A stretch of 5,849 nt of DNA, taken from positions 1 to 5,849 of the forward strand of contig CAIKZV010000125.1 in NCBI GenBank assembly GCA_903831925.1, read 5' to 3'. The notes under the pieces are model-generated. The model did not search any database and was not told where the DNA came from. It saw only the letters and a program-made list of their open reading frames with translations. Numbering within the stretch: position 1 is the stretch's first letter; the number at the start of each line of letters is the position of its first letter. The DNA comes from an uncultured Burkholderiales bacterium (GTDB taxonomy: Bacteria; Pseudomonadota; Gammaproteobacteria; Burkholderiales; Burkholderiaceae_E). This document shows, in pieces, positions 4,783 to 5,849 of the stretch. A program made the position numbers and the translations under genes.

Positions 4783-5849
4783 GATTGAAGTCGACGGCAC
4801 GAAGGTCGAGGTGCTCGAGGGCAGCACGGTCATGCAGGCGACCAATCGTCTGGGCGTGTATGTGCCGCATTTCTGCTATCACAAGAAACTCTCGATCGCA
4901 GCCAATTGCAGGATGTGCCTGGTCGAAGTCGAAAAGGCGCCCAAGCCCTTGCCGGCGTGCGCCACCCCGGTGACCGCCGGCATGAAGGTCTGGACCCGCA
5001 CCGAAAAGGCGGTCAACGCCCAGAAGGGCGTGATGGAGTTTCTGCTGATCAACCATCCGCTCGACTGCCCGATCTGCGATCAGGGCGGCGAGTGCCAGTT
5101 GCAGGATCTGGCGGTCGGCTACGGCGCCTCGGGTTCGCGCTATACCGAAGAAAAGCGGGTGGTCTTTCACAAGTCGATCGGCCCGTTGGTGGCAGCCGAA
5201 GAAATGTCGCGCTGCATCCATTGCACGCGTTGCGTTCGATTCGGTCAGGAAATCGCCGGCGTCATGGAGCTCGGCATGTCTGGGCGAGGCGAGCACTCCG
5301 AGATCCTGAGTTTTGTCGGACGCGGCGTGAAGTCGGAGCTGTCGGGCAACATGATCGATGTCTGCCCGGTCGGTGCGCTCACCAGCAAGCCGTTCCGATA
5401 CAGCGCCCGGACCTGGGAGCTGTCGCGTCGCAAGTCGGTGTCGCCGCACGATTCGCTTGGCTCCAACCTGGTCGTGCAGGTGAAGCAGAACACCGTGATG
5501 CGGGTTCTGCCGCTCGAGAACGAGGCGGTAAACGAATGCTGGCTCTCCGACCGTGATCGTTTTGCCTACGAAGGCCTGAATGCGCAAGACCGGCTGCTCA
5601 AGCCGATGCTCAGGCAGGACGGTCAGTGGCACGAGGTTGAGTGGCCGGTGGCGCTCGACTATGCCGCCCATGCGCTGGGCTCGGTGCGCGATGCGCACGG
5701 TGCCGCCGCAATCGGTGCGATCGGTTCGCCTCAGGCCACGGTGGAAGAGCTGCATCTGATGGGGCGGCTGCTTCGTGGTCTGGGCAGCCAGAACGTTGAT
5801 TTCCGCCCGCGCGTGGCCGATTCGTCGCTGGCAGCCAGCCTGTCGGGCG
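4775..5849 (+). CDS. nuoG: NADH-quinone oxidoreductase subunit G (NuoG), 3'-truncated
   Basis: NuoG (75 kDa/Nqo3) is the largest peripheral-arm subunit and relays electrons from NuoF towards NuoB. The frame is open from the ATG at 4775 to the window edge, giving 358 codons of an expected 770-800. Residues 1-75 form a ferredoxin-like domain with N1b ligands Cys34, Cys45, Cys48 and Cys62. The N5 motif follows: His94, Cys98, Cys101 and Cys107 (HPLDCPICDQGGEC). The N4 ligands are Cys147, Cys150, Cys153 and Cys197 (CIHCTRC, then DVCPVGAL). The molybdopterin-oxidoreductase-like domain begins after about residue 220. The CxxCxxxC motif for cluster N7 is absent there and reads SPHDSLGSN instead. No upstream in-frame start exists because a TGA lies at 4754-4756. 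No strong ribosome binding site is visible, so translation may be coupled to upstream frames. Confidence 0.97.
   Translation, partial: MVEIEVDGTKVEVLEGSTVMQATNRLGVYVPHFCYHKKLSIAANCRMCLVEVEKAPKPLPACATPVTAGMKVWTRTEKAVNAQKGVMEFLLINHPLDCPICDQGGECQLQDLAVGYGASGSRYTEEKRVVFHKSIGPLVAAEEMSRCIHCTRCVRFGQEIAGVMELGMSGRGEHSEILSFVGRGVKSELSGNMIDVCPVGALTSKPFRYSARTWELSRRKSVSPHDSLGSNLVVQVKQNTVMRVLPLENEAVNECWLSDRDRFAYEGLNAQDRLLKPMLRQDGQWHEVEWPVALDYAAHALGSVRDAHGAAAIGAIGSPQATVEELHLMGRLLRGLGSQNVDFRPRVADSSLAASLSG

Noticed and set aside
4906..5556. A 216-codon plus-strand frame inside nuoG
   Set aside because: It is out of frame with nuoG, whose frame is open from 4775 to the window edge with all Fe-S ligands. The alternative product is arginine/glycine-rich and unlike any family I know.
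4745..5755. A 336-codon minus-strand frame opposite nuoG, and a similar 308-codon one (3333-4259) opposite nuoF
   Set aside because: These are the same antisense by-product of codon bias; the sense strand encodes well-conserved NuoG and NuoF with all cluster ligands.

Overview
The window is one contiguous, plus-strand stretch of a nuo operon, which encodes the proton-pumping NADH:quinone oxidoreductase (respiratory complex I). In order it holds the 3' part of nuoA, complete nuoB, nuoC, nuoD, nuoE and nuoF, and the 5' part of nuoG. Both ends of the window lie inside genes, so neither the operon promoter nor its terminator is visible. No RNA gene, mobile element, CRISPR array or transferred segment was found.

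The organism is most probably a betaproteobacterium. nuoC and nuoD are separate genes, not fused as in E. coli. The protein lengths (NuoB 158, NuoC 198 and NuoD 417 residues) and many sequence stretches match my recollection of betaproteobacterial subunits. NuoG lacks the extra N7 cluster motif found in E. coli. Base composition is GC-rich (about 60% by eye), with G/C-biased third codon positions. The genus cannot be named from this window.

Layout: nuoA (membrane, quinone-site loop) ends at 313. A 150-bp spacer follows, the longest gap here. nuoB (cluster N2) covers 464-940, nuoC 951-1547, nuoD (quinone site) 1566-2819, nuoE (cluster N1a) 2816-3346, nuoF (FMN, NADH and cluster N3) 3363-4709, and nuoG (N1b, N5, N4) starts at 4775. 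nuoD and nuoE overlap by an ATGA. Electrons from NADH enter at NuoF and pass through the iron-sulphur chain of NuoF, NuoE and NuoG. They reach N2 in NuoB and then quinone at the NuoB/NuoD interface, next to NuoA in the membrane.

This is a conserved housekeeping locus, and I see no undescribed system in it. The less ordinary signals are at gene junctions. A 26-codon reading frame bridges nuoF and nuoG and overlaps both. Perfect 6-bp hairpins sit at the nuoC/nuoD and nuoF/nuoG junctions. The nuoA-nuoB spacer is long and holds a 41-codon frame whose stop overlaps the nuoB start. All of these need comparative data before they can be taken as functional.
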